DNA from: Streptomyces guryensis
Lineage (GTDB): Bacteria; Actinomycetota; Actinomycetes; Streptomycetales; Streptomycetaceae
Assembly (NCBI RefSeq): GCF_021261325.1
Contig: NZ_JAJSBI010000013.1
Span: 186,001-250,000, forward strand
Length of the DNA stretch: 64,000 nt
Direction of reading: 5' to 3'
The position numbers and the translations under genes were made by a program. The number at the start of each line of letters is the position of its first letter. The first letter of the stretch is position 1. The notes below the pieces were generated by a model that did not search any database, was not told the origin of the DNA, and saw nothing but the letters and a program-made list of their open reading frames with translations. Shown piece by piece: positions 1-9,181 of this stretch.

Positions 1-30
1 GTGTCCGGCCATGTCCGTCGTGGATGTCAC
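1..30 (-). CDS. start of SigM anti-sigma factor (partial)
   Basis: Only the first ten codons lie in the window, running off its left edge. They read GTG-T-S-T-T-D-M-A-G-H. The GTG overlaps the TGA stop of the upstream sigma factor gene (GTGA), with a GGAGGTG ribosome-binding sequence just before it, so translation is probably coupled to sigM. In Streptomyces and mycobacteria the gene after sigM encodes its cognate anti-sigma factor. That role is inferred from position and from the resemblance of this N-terminus to the one I remember; the domain itself is not visible. Confidence 0.5.
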   Translation of the reverse strand, partial: MTSTTDMAGH

Positions 31-764
31 GCTCGCCCACCTCCGCCCTTCACAGCAGCTGAATCGCTTGGCCCCGTATCCGGCCTCGTATCGCGTGGAC
101 CGGCAGTCGGCGGTCCCGCTGCCGGTGGGACGGATGTCCCCTGAGTCCGGTTCCGCCCCTCGCTCTGTTCCTTGCCGCCACCGGCGTTTTCCGGCCTCAG
201 ATGAGTGAGGAGCGGCAGGAGTCTGGCTCTGCCGCGGGCACAGCGGCTCTTCACCGTGCCGGTCGGGACATCGAGCACGCGAGCGGCTTCGGCTACCGGG
301 TATCCCTGCATGTCCACGAGAACGAGGGCGGCGCGCTGGTCCAGAGGCAAGGTGCCGAGTGCCTCCAACAGCTGCCGGTGCAGATCGTTGCGCTCTGCGG
401 GAGCCGATGCCTCCTCGTGCGGCTCAAGCAGTTGCTCCAGCCGTTCGGTGTCGTCGACCGGGGAGGTCTTGCGCGAGGCGGCCTTGCGGGCGCGGTCGAG
501 GCAGGCGTTCACCGTGATCCGGTGCAGCCACGTCGTGACGGCCGACTGCCCCCGGAAGGTGTGGGCGGCCCGGTAGGCGGACACAAGGGCGTCCTGAACG
601 GCGTCAGCGGCCTCCTCGCGGTCCCCCAGTGTCCGCAGGGCCACCGCCCACAGACGGTCACGATGACGCCGCACAAGCTCACCGAAGGCGTCTGGGTCGC
701 CCCCTACATGGCGGGCGAGGAGGTCCTGATCGCTTGCGTCGCTGTATGGGGTGTCATCTGCCAT
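27..764 (-). CDS. sigM: ECF RNA polymerase sigma factor SigM
   Basis: A 245-residue ECF sigma factor. Sigma region 2 spans roughly residues 25-95, beginning around DPDAFGELVRRH and including the core-binding helix DREEAADAVQDAL. Region 4 spans about 135-185, with a helix-turn-helix around VAEAARVLDVPTGTVKSR. A Gly/Pro-rich tail of about 60 residues follows and is probably disordered. It is the last of four collinear genes (DUF6049, murJ, pseudokinase, sigM), the same order as Mycobacterium tuberculosis Rv3909-Rv3911. In both genera the next gene is the anti-sigma factor, and here that start codon overlaps the sigM stop. It likely directs a cell-envelope or oxidative-stress regulon. The family is certain; the symbol rests on synteny. 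Confidence 0.92.
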   Translation of the reverse strand: MADDTPYSDASDQDLLARHVGGDPDAFGELVRRHRDRLWAVALRTLGDREEAADAVQDALVSAYRAAHTFRGQSAVTTWLHRITVNACLDRARKAASRKTSPVDDTERLEQLLEPHEEASAPAERNDLHRQLLEALGTLPLDQRAALVLVDMQGYPVAEAARVLDVPTGTVKSRCARGRARLLPLLTHLRPENAGGGKEQSEGRNRTQGTSVPPAAGPPTAGPRDTRPDTGPSDSAAVKGGGGRA

Positions 765-795
765 CGGACCCCCTCCCCTGGGATGCGGTGCGTTG

Positions 796-2517
796 TCAGC
801 CGGTGAACTTCAGGTCCGTCACGGCCTGCTTGTAGCCCGGGTCGCTGTACGAGTCCCCCTGCGCGTACGGCAGTGCCGTGAACCACACCAGTACGTACCG
901 GCTCTTCACCGGCTTGGCGACTGTCACCTTCGCAGATGTGCCGGAGGTCGTAACGGATCCCAGCTTCGTCATGGAAGTCAGCGGAACCGACGAACTCATG
1001 GAGTCCGTCGCGTACAGCGTGACCGTCGTGTGGTCGCCGCTGAACAGGAGCCCTATCGAAGCGGCGGAGACCTCCTGCTCCGAGCCGAAGTCATAGACGA
1101 TGCCGACGCCGGGCTTGAAGGCCGGCTTCATGTCCGGGCCGTCCCTGAAGCTGGCGGTACGCCAGTACGTGGAACTGTCCTTGTCGTATGTCTTGTCGAC
1201 GTCGTTGGGGTGCTGGGCGTCACCCTTGGCGACGTACTCCTGGGCCCTCTGGATCGGGAGGGTCTTGACCGGCTTGGGGGCGGCGTTGTTCTTGTCGCCC
1301 CCGTCCGTCGTCTGGGTCTTGTTCGTGTCGTCGGAATTGTTCCCGCTGTCCATGAGCGCGTCCGCGAGCTGCCAACTGCCCAGACCCAGGGCGGCGATGA
1401 GGAGAGCCGAGACGGCCCATTTGAGAGCCTTGCCGGTCCGGCTCTGCAGTGGGGCCGGAGGAGTCGGCACCGGCTGCGTGGCACCGGGGTGCGGTGCCGG
1501 GCGGCCGTAGGTGCCCTGCTGGTACGTGGTGCGCTGGTATTCCGGCGGTGCGGTGAACGCGGGCTCCGGCGGGCGGATGCGGGGCATCTCGCCGATCGCC
1601 TTCACCAGCTCCTCGGGCGTCGTGCACGGGGATTCGTGACGGGAGGCGGTCGCCCCGTCGTTGACGAGTGCCCGCATGGACAGCTCGGACAGACCGCGGT
1701 GGACACCTGCCCGCACCTGGTCGGGTGCGATCAGACCGACGTCCTTGGGCAGCCCCGACAGACCGTACGCGTCGCTCTCGTACGGCCAACGCTGGGTGAG
1801 CCCCGCATACAGGAGCGCGCCGACGGACTCCGTGTCGGTGCGCTGCGGGGTGTCTGAACTGATGCCGCGCAGCGCGGCGTTCACGGCGAGGCCACGGATG
1901 CGCCACTGGCCGCTGGAGGTACGCAGCACGGCGTTGGGGTTCAGCCGCAGATGGGCCAGACCCTCGCGGTGCGCCGCGGCCATCGCGGAGGCGATCTGAC
2001 TGACCATCTGGTAGGCGTCGTGCGGCTCCAGCGGGCCGGAGGCGAGCAGCGTGGTCAGCTCGGCGGCGTCGGGCAGCCACTCGTGGACGACGTAGACGAG
2101 GTCGTTCTCCTCGACGGCATCCAGCACCTGGACGAAGCGGGGATCGCCGAGCAGCGCCGAGGAGCGGGCCGCGGCCAGCACGGAACGGGCCCGTGAGTGG
2201 TCCGCGGGCAGGATGTGGACGCCGACGGCGCGGCGAAGTTTCTCGTCCACGGCACGCCAACTGCTGAATCCGTCCAGACGAGTGACGCACTCTTCGAGCC
2301 GGTACCGTCTGGCGAGTTTGTGGCCGCTGTGCAGCTCGGGTGGTGAGGCCTTCCCAGGACCCTCGGTCCCGCCACTCCCCTGTGCCTCGTCGATCTCCGT
2401 GTCCCGCTCCCGGTTCTGGGCCACCCCGTCGGCCGTGGACTGGTCCGCCTCTGCGGTCAGCGGTTCGTCGCCGCTGTTGTCTGCCACGTCGACGGCAGCC
2501 GTGCTCCGTTCCGCCAC
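796..2517 (-). CDS. membrane pseudokinase, MurJ partner protein
   Basis: A 573-residue protein using the GTG at 2517, which has GGGAGG about 11 bases upstream; a longer ORF to 2619 has no better signal. Residues about 72-330 resemble a Ser/Thr kinase fold but lack the catalytic motifs: the HRD loop is replaced by HLRLNPN and DFG by RGLAV, so it should be inactive. One transmembrane helix lies near residues 362-388. An extracellular beta-rich domain (about 420-573) resembles discoidin/carbohydrate-binding folds. In M. tuberculosis the same pseudokinase and extracellular domains are fused to the C-terminus of MviN (Rv3910), where the phosphorylated pseudokinase recruits FhaA. Here they are a separate gene directly downstream of murJ, so a regulatory role in lipid II flipping is the likely function. 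Confidence 0.85.
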   Translation of the reverse strand: MAERSTAAVDVADNSGDEPLTAEADQSTADGVAQNRERDTEIDEAQGSGGTEGPGKASPPELHSGHKLARRYRLEECVTRLDGFSSWRAVDEKLRRAVGVHILPADHSRARSVLAAARSSALLGDPRFVQVLDAVEENDLVYVVHEWLPDAAELTTLLASGPLEPHDAYQMVSQIASAMAAAHREGLAHLRLNPNAVLRTSSGQWRIRGLAVNAALRGISSDTPQRTDTESVGALLYAGLTQRWPYESDAYGLSGLPKDVGLIAPDQVRAGVHRGLSELSMRALVNDGATASRHESPCTTPEELVKAIGEMPRIRPPEPAFTAPPEYQRTTYQQGTYGRPAPHPGATQPVPTPPAPLQSRTGKALKWAVSALLIAALGLGSWQLADALMDSGNNSDDTNKTQTTDGGDKNNAAPKPVKTLPIQRAQEYVAKGDAQHPNDVDKTYDKDSSTYWRTASFRDGPDMKPAFKPGVGIVYDFGSEQEVSAASIGLLFSGDHTTVTLYATDSMSSSVPLTSMTKLGSVTTSGTSAKVTVAKPVKSRYVLVWFTALPYAQGDSYSDPGYKQAVTDLKFTG

Positions 2518-2655
2518 CGTCGTTCCTGCCTCCCCATTCAATGCGCGCCGACCAACATCCGTGCGCGCTGTCCGACGCCGAAACCAATTGTGCCCACAGT
2601 CCGCCGCTATGCACGACACACGGTGGCGGACGATGGTTGTGCGCGTACCCCCGAG

Positions 2656-4941
2656 TCAGCGCCCCAGACGCCCGCGGACCATGCCGACCAGCGAGTTCAG
2701 CTCCTCGATACGCATCTTGCGGGCCGCCAGGAAGAAGATCCCGAGCAGGACCGCGCCACCGGCCAGCAGGGCCGCGAGGGATCCGACGACGCCCTGGCCG
2801 AGCGTGTGGCCGATCTCGTAGCAGGCCGCGCCGCTGAGGGCCGCAGCGGGCACCGAGGCGATGCAGAGCCTGGCGTACGTCCGCAGGACACGGGCGCCGT
2901 CCAGGTCGCCGCCCAGCCGCTTGCGCAGCCGGTTCCAGGCGACGCCGACGCCGATCGCGTAGGCGAGGCCGTACGAGGCGGCCATGCCGGCCACGGCCCA
3001 GCGGGGCGGCAGAGCGACGTAACACAGCGCCGAGGCGCCCGCGTTGACCACCGCCACGATGACCGTGTTGTAGAAGGGCGTCCGGGTGTCCTCGTAGGCG
3101 TAGAACGCGCGCAGGACGACGTACTGGACGGAGTACGGGATCAGGCCGAGGGCGAACGCCATCAGCATGAAGCCCATGTTGGTGGCCTCGCTGATGCCGG
3201 AGGAGCCGAAGATCAGCGTGCACATCGGGATGCCGAGGGCGAGGAAACCGAAGGCGATCGGCACGATGGCGACGGCCGTGGTGCGCAGGCCCTGCGAGAT
3301 GTCGTCGCGCACGGCTCCGCTGTCGTCCTCCGCCGCCGAACGCGAGATGCGCGGCAGCAGGGCGGCCATCAGGGAGACGGTGATGATGGCCTGCGGCAGG
3401 CCCCAGATCAGCTGGGCGTTGGCGTAGGCGGCGAAGCCGGTGCCGTCGACGGGCGAGGCCTTGCCGGCCGAGGTGGACAGCTGCGAGACGACGATCGCGC
3501 CGGCCTGGTTGGCGAGGACGAACAGGACGGTCCACTTGGCGAGCGTTACGGCCTTGCCGAGGCCGTGGCCCCTCCAGTCGAACCGCAGCCGCAGCCGGAA
3601 CCCGGTTTCGCGCAGGTACGGGATCATCGCCAGGGCCTGGACGATGAGGCCGAGCAGAACGCCGATGCCGAGGAGCCGCTGACCCTCCGGCGGGATGTTG
3701 GTGACCTTCATGCCGGAGTCGGCCGCGGTGCCGTAGACCCACATGAACATGCCGAGCGTCACGATGATGACGATGTTGTTCAGGACCGGCGTCCACATCA
3801 TGGCGCCGAACTTCCCGCGGGCGTTGAGGATCTGTCCCATCACCACGTGGACGCCCATGAAGAAGATCGAGGGCAGGAAGTAGCGGACGAAGGTGATGCC
3901 GACCTGGTTGGCCGCCGGATCGCTGGCCACCGAATCCGACAGCAGGCGGATCAGGAGCGGTGCGCCGAAGACCGCGAGGACCGTGAGAGCGCCCAGCGCC
4001 ACCATGACCAGAGTGAGCAGACGGTTGGCGTATGCCTCGCCACCGTCCTCGTCCTCCTTCATGGCCCGCACGAGCTGCGGCACGAACACCGAGTTGAGGC
4101 CGCCGCCGACGGTCAGGATGTAGATCATCGTGGGCAGCTGGTAGGCGACCTGGAAGGTGTCACCGAGCAGACCCACGCCCAGGGCCGAGACGATCAGTGC
4201 GGAGCGGATGAAGCCGGTGAGGCGCGAGACCATAGTGCCCGCGGCCATCACGGCGCTCGACTTGAGCAGACCCCCGCCGCGCCCGCCCTTCTTCGCCGGG
4301 GCCACAGGAACTGCTTGGGACGCGGGTGCTGCGGCCGACGCGGTGCCGAGGTTCATGGTCTGGTCGGTCGCGGGCGTGGGTGCCGCCGGGGCCTGGTACT
4401 GCGTGGCCGGTGACGGGGTGCCCGGGGCGGCCGCCGGGCCAGGCACCGATGGGGGATCCGACGGCAGGTATCCGCCGTTCTGCTGCTGGTCCCGGAAGAG
4501 GTGTGCGAAGGCGTCCGGCTCGTGGCGCTCCTCACCGGCCCGGGTGACCAGATCGTCGACGCCCACGTACTGGGTCGTGTGGGGGTCGTCGCCGTACGGC
4601 AGGTACTGGCTCGGACGGTCCGGCTCCGGCGCCGGGGTCTGGGCCCAGACACGAGAGTCGGGGGCGTGGGGGGACTGAGGCGGCTGGGCGTACAGCGGTT
4701 GCTGCGGCTGGTAGGTCCCGGGGGGCGGCGGTGGGTGTGCGGCCCGGTCGTAGAGAGCCTCGGCGACCGGGTCCTGGGCGGAGAGATCCTGTGCCCGGTA
4801 GGGGTCCTGGTCGTAGGCGTCCTGGAGGTACATGTCGGCGGGGGGCTGAGGCGGTACCTGGCCGTGCTCGGGCGGCGGGCCCTCGGGTGGGCCCGAGCTG
4901 CCCGCGGCCTGGCCGCGGTCACCGTCGTACGGCGCGTTCAT
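2656..4941 (-). CDS. murJ: MurJ/MviN lipid II flippase
   Basis: A 761-residue polytopic membrane protein of the MOP exporter superfamily that moves lipid-linked peptidoglycan precursor across the membrane. The flippase core starts near residue 229 (AAGTMVSRLTGFIRSAL) and has about 14 hydrophobic helices to the C-terminus. The first 228 residues are Pro/Gln/Tyr-rich low complexity and presumably a cytoplasmic extension, common in actinobacterial MurJ. It lies 44 bp after the DUF6049 gene and before the pseudokinase gene, probably in one transcript. The C-terminal pseudokinase of mycobacterial MurJ is absent and encoded separately downstream. Confidence 0.95.
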   Translation of the reverse strand: MNAPYDGDRGQAAGSSGPPEGPPPEHGQVPPQPPADMYLQDAYDQDPYRAQDLSAQDPVAEALYDRAAHPPPPPGTYQPQQPLYAQPPQSPHAPDSRVWAQTPAPEPDRPSQYLPYGDDPHTTQYVGVDDLVTRAGEERHEPDAFAHLFRDQQQNGGYLPSDPPSVPGPAAAPGTPSPATQYQAPAAPTPATDQTMNLGTASAAAPASQAVPVAPAKKGGRGGGLLKSSAVMAAGTMVSRLTGFIRSALIVSALGVGLLGDTFQVAYQLPTMIYILTVGGGLNSVFVPQLVRAMKEDEDGGEAYANRLLTLVMVALGALTVLAVFGAPLLIRLLSDSVASDPAANQVGITFVRYFLPSIFFMGVHVVMGQILNARGKFGAMMWTPVLNNIVIIVTLGMFMWVYGTAADSGMKVTNIPPEGQRLLGIGVLLGLIVQALAMIPYLRETGFRLRLRFDWRGHGLGKAVTLAKWTVLFVLANQAGAIVVSQLSTSAGKASPVDGTGFAAYANAQLIWGLPQAIITVSLMAALLPRISRSAAEDDSGAVRDDISQGLRTTAVAIVPIAFGFLALGIPMCTLIFGSSGISEATNMGFMLMAFALGLIPYSVQYVVLRAFYAYEDTRTPFYNTVIVAVVNAGASALCYVALPPRWAVAGMAASYGLAYAIGVGVAWNRLRKRLGGDLDGARVLRTYARLCIASVPAAALSGAACYEIGHTLGQGVVGSLAALLAGGAVLLGIFFLAARKMRIEELNSLVGMVRGRLGR

Positions 4942-4985
4942 GGTTACCCCACCTCATCGTCCCGGGCCCACCGGCCACGACATCC

Positions 4986-7385
4986 TCAACGGTCCACTCT
5001 CTCACCCGTGCCGGACGGGTCGGTGCTTTCCGGTGCGGTGTCCGGTGTCGGGTCACTCGGCTGCTCAGGCTCGTCTGCCCGGGCGTCGGTGCCGGACTCC
5101 TCCCTGAGACGGTCTTCGGGGCCCTCGGGGTTCTTCGGTCCGCCGGCGGGCTCGTCCGCTTCGTCGGGACCGCCCTCCTCGCCCTCCTCGGCCTCACGGG
5201 CGGCTGCCCGCTTGCGCTGCGTGTACATGCGGAAGCCGGCGAGGACGAGCAGCAGGAAGCCGCCGCCGATGACCAGCATCACGGTGGCCGTGAACTCGGT
5301 GACCTTGACGTCGAAGGTGACGGCGTTGCCGTATTCCTGGCCGTCTTCCGTGTACAGCTGGGCGACCACCGTGGCCTGGCCGTTGGCCTTGGCCGTCGTG
5401 GTGAACTTCACCGTCTGGCTGTGCCCGCCGGAGACCGTGACAGCTTGCTCCTGGTAGGCATGGCCGCCGATCTGGAGGCGGGTGGGGCTCGTCGAGGTGA
5501 GGCGCAGCGTCAGGTGCTGGACACCCTGCACCAGGTTGTTCTGGACGGTCACGGGGATGGTGGCGCTGCGTCCGGAGAGTTTGGTGTCGGACTTGTCGAT
5601 CAGCTTGACCTGGCTGGTCAGATCGGTGAGGTGGTTGTCCACGTCGTCGCGGAAGCTTGCCGCGGTGGTGGCGCGGCCGCGCCATGACGTGGACATCCCG
5701 CGGTTCATGGCGCGCCCGAAGGGGGTCACCACGCGGGACTCGTCGCTGAGGATCACCTTGAAGTTGTCGAGTTCGTCCTGTGTGGTCGCGATCTCCTCGA
5801 AGGCCGAGCGCGGCAGTTCCTGCTTGCGCAGCGACGAGGGATACGCGGTCGTCGACGGCACCTTCGTCGTGGCACCCGGGTCCGGTTTGGCCTTGGCGGC
5901 CGCCGTGAGCTTCTGGGCCTCGGACCAGTTGCCGCCCTGGAGGGCGGCCAGCGCATCGGCCATGGCCTGGGCCTGGTGCGTCGTCGGGATGCGCTGCGGA
6001 GCGACGACGATGCTGCGCTGCTTGTTGGTCTGGAGGTCGAGCGACAGGGTCTGGGCAAGGAACTGCTGCACGGCGAGAGTGCCGTCGGACGCCGTCGTGA
6101 GGTCGCCCTGGAATGCCTCCGACAGGCGGGCGTCCGCGACCACCGCCGTGGTGCCTCCGCCGATGGGGCGGGCTGCGGAGGGGGTGTAGGAGAGGCCGCC
6201 GGTCTCCTGGAGGCTGTCGCTGCGCGCGATGACCTGGTCGGCGCCGGCGGAGGTGGCGACCTTCACGATCGACGGATCGACGGCGCCCTCCACGGGCCAG
6301 GCGAAGTCTGTGCTCGGCTTCACGTGGAGGATCGGCTCCACCGTGTTGGCGACGACGTCAGTGGCTTCCTTGAGGTGGCTCAGCGAACCGGTCACGCTCG
6401 TGCCGTTGTGGGCGAGGGAGGCCAGATCCGGGTCGGCGAAGGGCAGCGCGACGACCTCCTTGTCGGCCACCGCCTTCTGCAACTCGGCGAGCCACCGCTT
6501 GGCGACCGCCTGGTGCGTGCCCGCAGTAGTGGTGTTGTTGGCGGCACGGACCCGATAGGTACGGGTCATCGCATCGACCGAGGCCAGCAGGTCCGGGTCG
6601 ATCACCCACGTGACGTCGAGGCTCTCTCCCAGGGACAGCATCTCGTCCAGGCGGCCGCCCGGGGAGATCTCCTTGGCGAGATCGTCATTGAGGAAGACCG
6701 GTGTCTGCTGCTCGTTCGAGCCCGTCTCCGCCGTCATGTGGACGGTGGAGACCAGCGGCCACAGAAATGTCGTCTTCGTCTTGGTGTCGGCCTCGTCGGG
6801 CTGCCAGGGCAGGTAGGTCCGCTGGATGCCGAGGACCTGGTTCCACGGCTGCGCGGAGGTCTGGCCGGACAGCGAGACGGCGAACTGGTAGACCCCGTCG
6901 TCGCCGAGGTCCAGCTTGTCGACCGGCACGGAGATACTGAAGTGCTCGGCGACCCCCGGAGTGAGCTTGGAGAACTTCTCGACGTACTTGCCGCCGATCT
7001 CCGAACCGGTCGTCCCCTGGACGCTGCCGCTGTCCTTGGCGATGTCATCGATGGCAGAGCGTGTGTTCAGCTGGGGGCCGACGCTCAGTCCCACGTGGGC
7101 GCCGGTGACCGCCTGCTTGCCGTTGTTGGTCACGGTGCCCGACACGGTCAGCGTGTCCCCGTCCGTGGGGACACTGGGGCTGAGTGAGTCGAGGGCTACG
7201 GCCACCGAGCCCGAGCCTGTGGCGTCCTGCAAGGGGGTCTGACCAGCCGCGTTCGCGGAAGCGGCGGACGGCAGCTGGAGGAGGCCGGCCAGTAGAGGCG
7301 CCCCCGCGAGCAGTGCTGCGGTGCGCCGGAGCCACCGGCGGGCAGGTGAGGGATTCGTCCCCTGGAAGTCTGCCGCCTCGGCCAC
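4986..7385 (-). CDS. DUF6049 secreted membrane-anchored protein
   Basis: A 799-residue protein with an Arg-containing N-terminal signal segment (RRWLRRTAALLAG, residues about 17-45), a large extracytoplasmic portion, a single transmembrane helix near 695-720 (VMLVIGGGFLLLVLAG) and an acidic, Pro-rich cytoplasmic tail. It matches the DUF6049 family (mycobacterial Rv3909), which always sits before murJ. The extracellular part includes beta-sandwich-like segments with repeated VTGTV/VTV patterns. The biochemical function is unknown; the fixed linkage to murJ and sigM suggests a cell-envelope job. It is divergent from the CCA polymerase gene, with about 260 bp of shared promoter region. Confidence 0.85.
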   Translation of the reverse strand: MAEAADFQGTNPSPARRWLRRTAALLAGAPLLAGLLQLPSAASANAAGQTPLQDATGSGSVAVALDSLSPSVPTDGDTLTVSGTVTNNGKQAVTGAHVGLSVGPQLNTRSAIDDIAKDSGSVQGTTGSEIGGKYVEKFSKLTPGVAEHFSISVPVDKLDLGDDGVYQFAVSLSGQTSAQPWNQVLGIQRTYLPWQPDEADTKTKTTFLWPLVSTVHMTAETGSNEQQTPVFLNDDLAKEISPGGRLDEMLSLGESLDVTWVIDPDLLASVDAMTRTYRVRAANNTTTAGTHQAVAKRWLAELQKAVADKEVVALPFADPDLASLAHNGTSVTGSLSHLKEATDVVANTVEPILHVKPSTDFAWPVEGAVDPSIVKVATSAGADQVIARSDSLQETGGLSYTPSAARPIGGGTTAVVADARLSEAFQGDLTTASDGTLAVQQFLAQTLSLDLQTNKQRSIVVAPQRIPTTHQAQAMADALAALQGGNWSEAQKLTAAAKAKPDPGATTKVPSTTAYPSSLRKQELPRSAFEEIATTQDELDNFKVILSDESRVVTPFGRAMNRGMSTSWRGRATTAASFRDDVDNHLTDLTSQVKLIDKSDTKLSGRSATIPVTVQNNLVQGVQHLTLRLTSTSPTRLQIGGHAYQEQAVTVSGGHSQTVKFTTTAKANGQATVVAQLYTEDGQEYGNAVTFDVKVTEFTATVMLVIGGGFLLLVLAGFRMYTQRKRAAAREAEEGEEGGPDEADEPAGGPKNPEGPEDRLREESGTDARADEPEQPSDPTPDTAPESTDPSGTGERVDR

Positions 7386-7643
7386 GCGCTCGCCCGTCCC
7401 TCGTCGTCGTCAGTGGTCGTCGGAATGTGCGTCCACGCATGGTAACGATGCGCGCCGAGGGGAAGTGCCGCGGACTGCCGCACAAGATCGGGGGCAGGGC
7501 CGACCTGTCCTTTATCTGCGCGTATAAAGAGAAGCGCGAGGTGTACGCCTCAACAGGGGTGCTTGTACCTCTATCTCCGCAGGTGTCCGCGGAGGCGTAA
7601 TGGAGGCGCTTGCGGTCGCCTGGGCCACGTACCCTCTTCTGTT
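7386..7643. promoter_or_regulatory. divergent promoter region, DUF6049 / cca
   Basis: This non-coding interval separates two divergent conserved genes. It contains a small inverted repeat, CTTTAT-8-ATAAAG, at 7510-7529, unusually AT-rich for this DNA and placed where a promoter or operator would be expected. No confident -35/-10 pair was assigned. An upstream ATG at 7563 is in frame with cca but has no support as its start. Confidence 0.4.
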
Positions 7644-9086
7644 GTGCCGAATGCCAACGAAGCCAACCCCAGTGCCCTGAGCCAGGAGCCGCATCGCGTG
7701 CCGAGTGAACCGCTGCGGGTGGATCCTGTTGCTGACGACCTCGCCCGCCGTTTTCAGGATGCCGGGTTCTCACTCGCCCTGGTCGGCGGATCGGTCCGGG
7801 ACGCGCTGCTCGGGCGGCTCGGCAACGACCTCGACTTCACGACCGACGCCCGCCCCGAGGACGTTCTCAAGATCGTCCGTCCGTGGGCGGATGCCGTGTG
7901 GGAGGTGGGCATCGCCTTCGGGACGGTCGGAGCTCAGAAGAATGGCTTCCAGATTGAGGTGACGACCTACAGGTCGGAAGCCTACGACCGGACCTCGCGC
8001 AAGCCCGAGGTGTCGTACGGCGACTCCATCGACGAAGACCTCGTACGGCGCGACTTCACCGTCAACGCGATGGCCCAGGCGCTTCCGGAGAAGAAGTTCA
8101 TCGACCCGCATGGCGGGCGGAGCGATCTTGCTGCGCGAATCCTGCGGACTCCGGGCACTCCTGAGGCGTCCTTCTCCGACGATCCGCTGCGGATGATGCG
8201 GGCCGCGCGCTTCGCCGCGCAGCTCGACTTCGAGGTGGCTCCTGAGGTCGTGACGGCCATGCAGGAGATGGCCGGCCGCATCGAGATCGTCTCGGCCGAG
8301 CGCGTACGGGACGAGCTGAACAAACTGATCCTGTCCGCGAACCCGCGCAAGGGTCTGACGCTGTTGGTCGACACCGGTCTCGCGGACCATGTGTTGCCCG
8401 AGCTCCCGGCCCTGCGGCTGGAGCGCGACGAGCACCATCGGCACAAGGACGTCTACGAGCACACGCTGATCGTCCTGGAACAGGCGATCGCGCTGGAGGA
8501 GAACGGCCCGGACCTGACTCTTCGCCTGGCCGCGCTGCTGCACGATGTCGGCAAGCCGCGCACCCGCCGCTTCGAGCAGGACGGTCGGGTCTCGTTCCAC
8601 CACCACGAGGTGGTCGGCGCGAAAATGACCAAGAAGCGCATGACGGCGCTCAAGTACTCCAACGAACTGGTGAAGGATGTCTCACGCCTCGTCGAACTCC
8701 ACCTGCGCTTCCATGGCTACGGCACTGGGGAGTGGACGGACTCGGCGGTGCGCCGCTACGTCCGTGACGCCGGCCCGCTTCTCGACCGCCTCCACAAGCT
8801 GACCCGCTCGGACTGCACGACGCGGAACAAGCGCAGGGCGGCAGCGCTGTCGCGGGGGTACGACGGGCTGGAGGAGCGCATCGCTCAACTCCAGGAGCAG
8901 GAGGAGCTGGACGCGATCCGGCCCGACCTCGACGGCAACCAGATCATGGAGATCCTCGGCGTCGGCCCCGGCCCGGCCATCGGTCAGGCGTACAAGTTCC
9001 TGCTGGAGCTGCGGCTGGAGAACGGGCCGATGGAGCATGACGCGGCGGTGGCGGCACTCAAGGAATGGTGGACCGAGCAGAGCTGA
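7644..9086 (+). CDS. pcnA: CCA tRNA nucleotidyltransferase / polyA polymerase family
   Basis: A 480-residue class II nucleotidyltransferase that adds or repairs the CCA end of tRNAs, or polyadenylates RNA; actinobacterial members are annotated both ways. The NTP-transfer core has GGSVRDALLG (about 48-57) and the catalytic DLD (about 62-64). An HD domain follows (HHRHKD, HDVGK near 298), a fusion typical of Gram-positive enzymes. I chose the GTG at 7644 (VPNANEANPS) because the longer form from 7563 adds an Arg/Cys-rich segment unlike the family. It lies divergently next to DUF6049-murJ-sigM, as in mycobacteria. Confidence 0.93.
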   Translation: MPNANEANPSALSQEPHRVPSEPLRVDPVADDLARRFQDAGFSLALVGGSVRDALLGRLGNDLDFTTDARPEDVLKIVRPWADAVWEVGIAFGTVGAQKNGFQIEVTTYRSEAYDRTSRKPEVSYGDSIDEDLVRRDFTVNAMAQALPEKKFIDPHGGRSDLAARILRTPGTPEASFSDDPLRMMRAARFAAQLDFEVAPEVVTAMQEMAGRIEIVSAERVRDELNKLILSANPRKGLTLLVDTGLADHVLPELPALRLERDEHHRHKDVYEHTLIVLEQAIALEENGPDLTLRLAALLHDVGKPRTRRFEQDGRVSFHHHEVVGAKMTKKRMTALKYSNELVKDVSRLVELHLRFHGYGTGEWTDSAVRRYVRDAGPLLDRLHKLTRSDCTTRNKRRAAALSRGYDGLEERIAQLQEQEELDAIRPDLDGNQIMEILGVGPGPAIGQAYKFLLELRLENGPMEHDAAVAALKEWWTEQS

Positions 9087-9104
9087 GGCCGTGAAACGGG
9101 TCAT

Positions 9105-9118
9105 GTTTCACGTGAAAC
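9105..9118. other. parS site, exact
   Basis: GTTTCACGTGAAAC, the 14-bp palindromic ParB-binding site of Streptomyces, 19 bp after the cca stop. It is flanked by CAT/ATG, extending the dyad to 20 bp. A second exact site lies 40 bp downstream. Confidence 0.92.
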
Positions 9119-9122
9119 ATGA

Positions 9123-9180
9123 CCGGGACGCGCGGTGGGGCGGTGTTTCACGTGAAACACCGCCCCACCGCGCGTCCCGG
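9123..9180. terminator. 58-bp perfect palindrome containing parS
   Basis: Positions 9123-9180 are a perfect, uninterrupted 58-bp palindrome centred between 9151 and 9152. The central 14 bp (9145-9158) are an exact parS site, and the arms are very GC-rich (GGACGCGCGGTGGGGCGG). It lies between two convergent genes (cca ending at 9086, the next ending at 9182), so as RNA it would make a strong bidirectional terminator hairpin. Both roles can be read directly from the sequence; use by ParB and as a terminator is inferred. Confidence 0.8.
9145..9158. other. parS site, exact, at palindrome centre
   Basis: Exact GTTTCACGTGAAAC forming the centre of the 58-bp palindrome at 9123-9180. Confidence 0.92.
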
Positions 9181-9181
9181 C

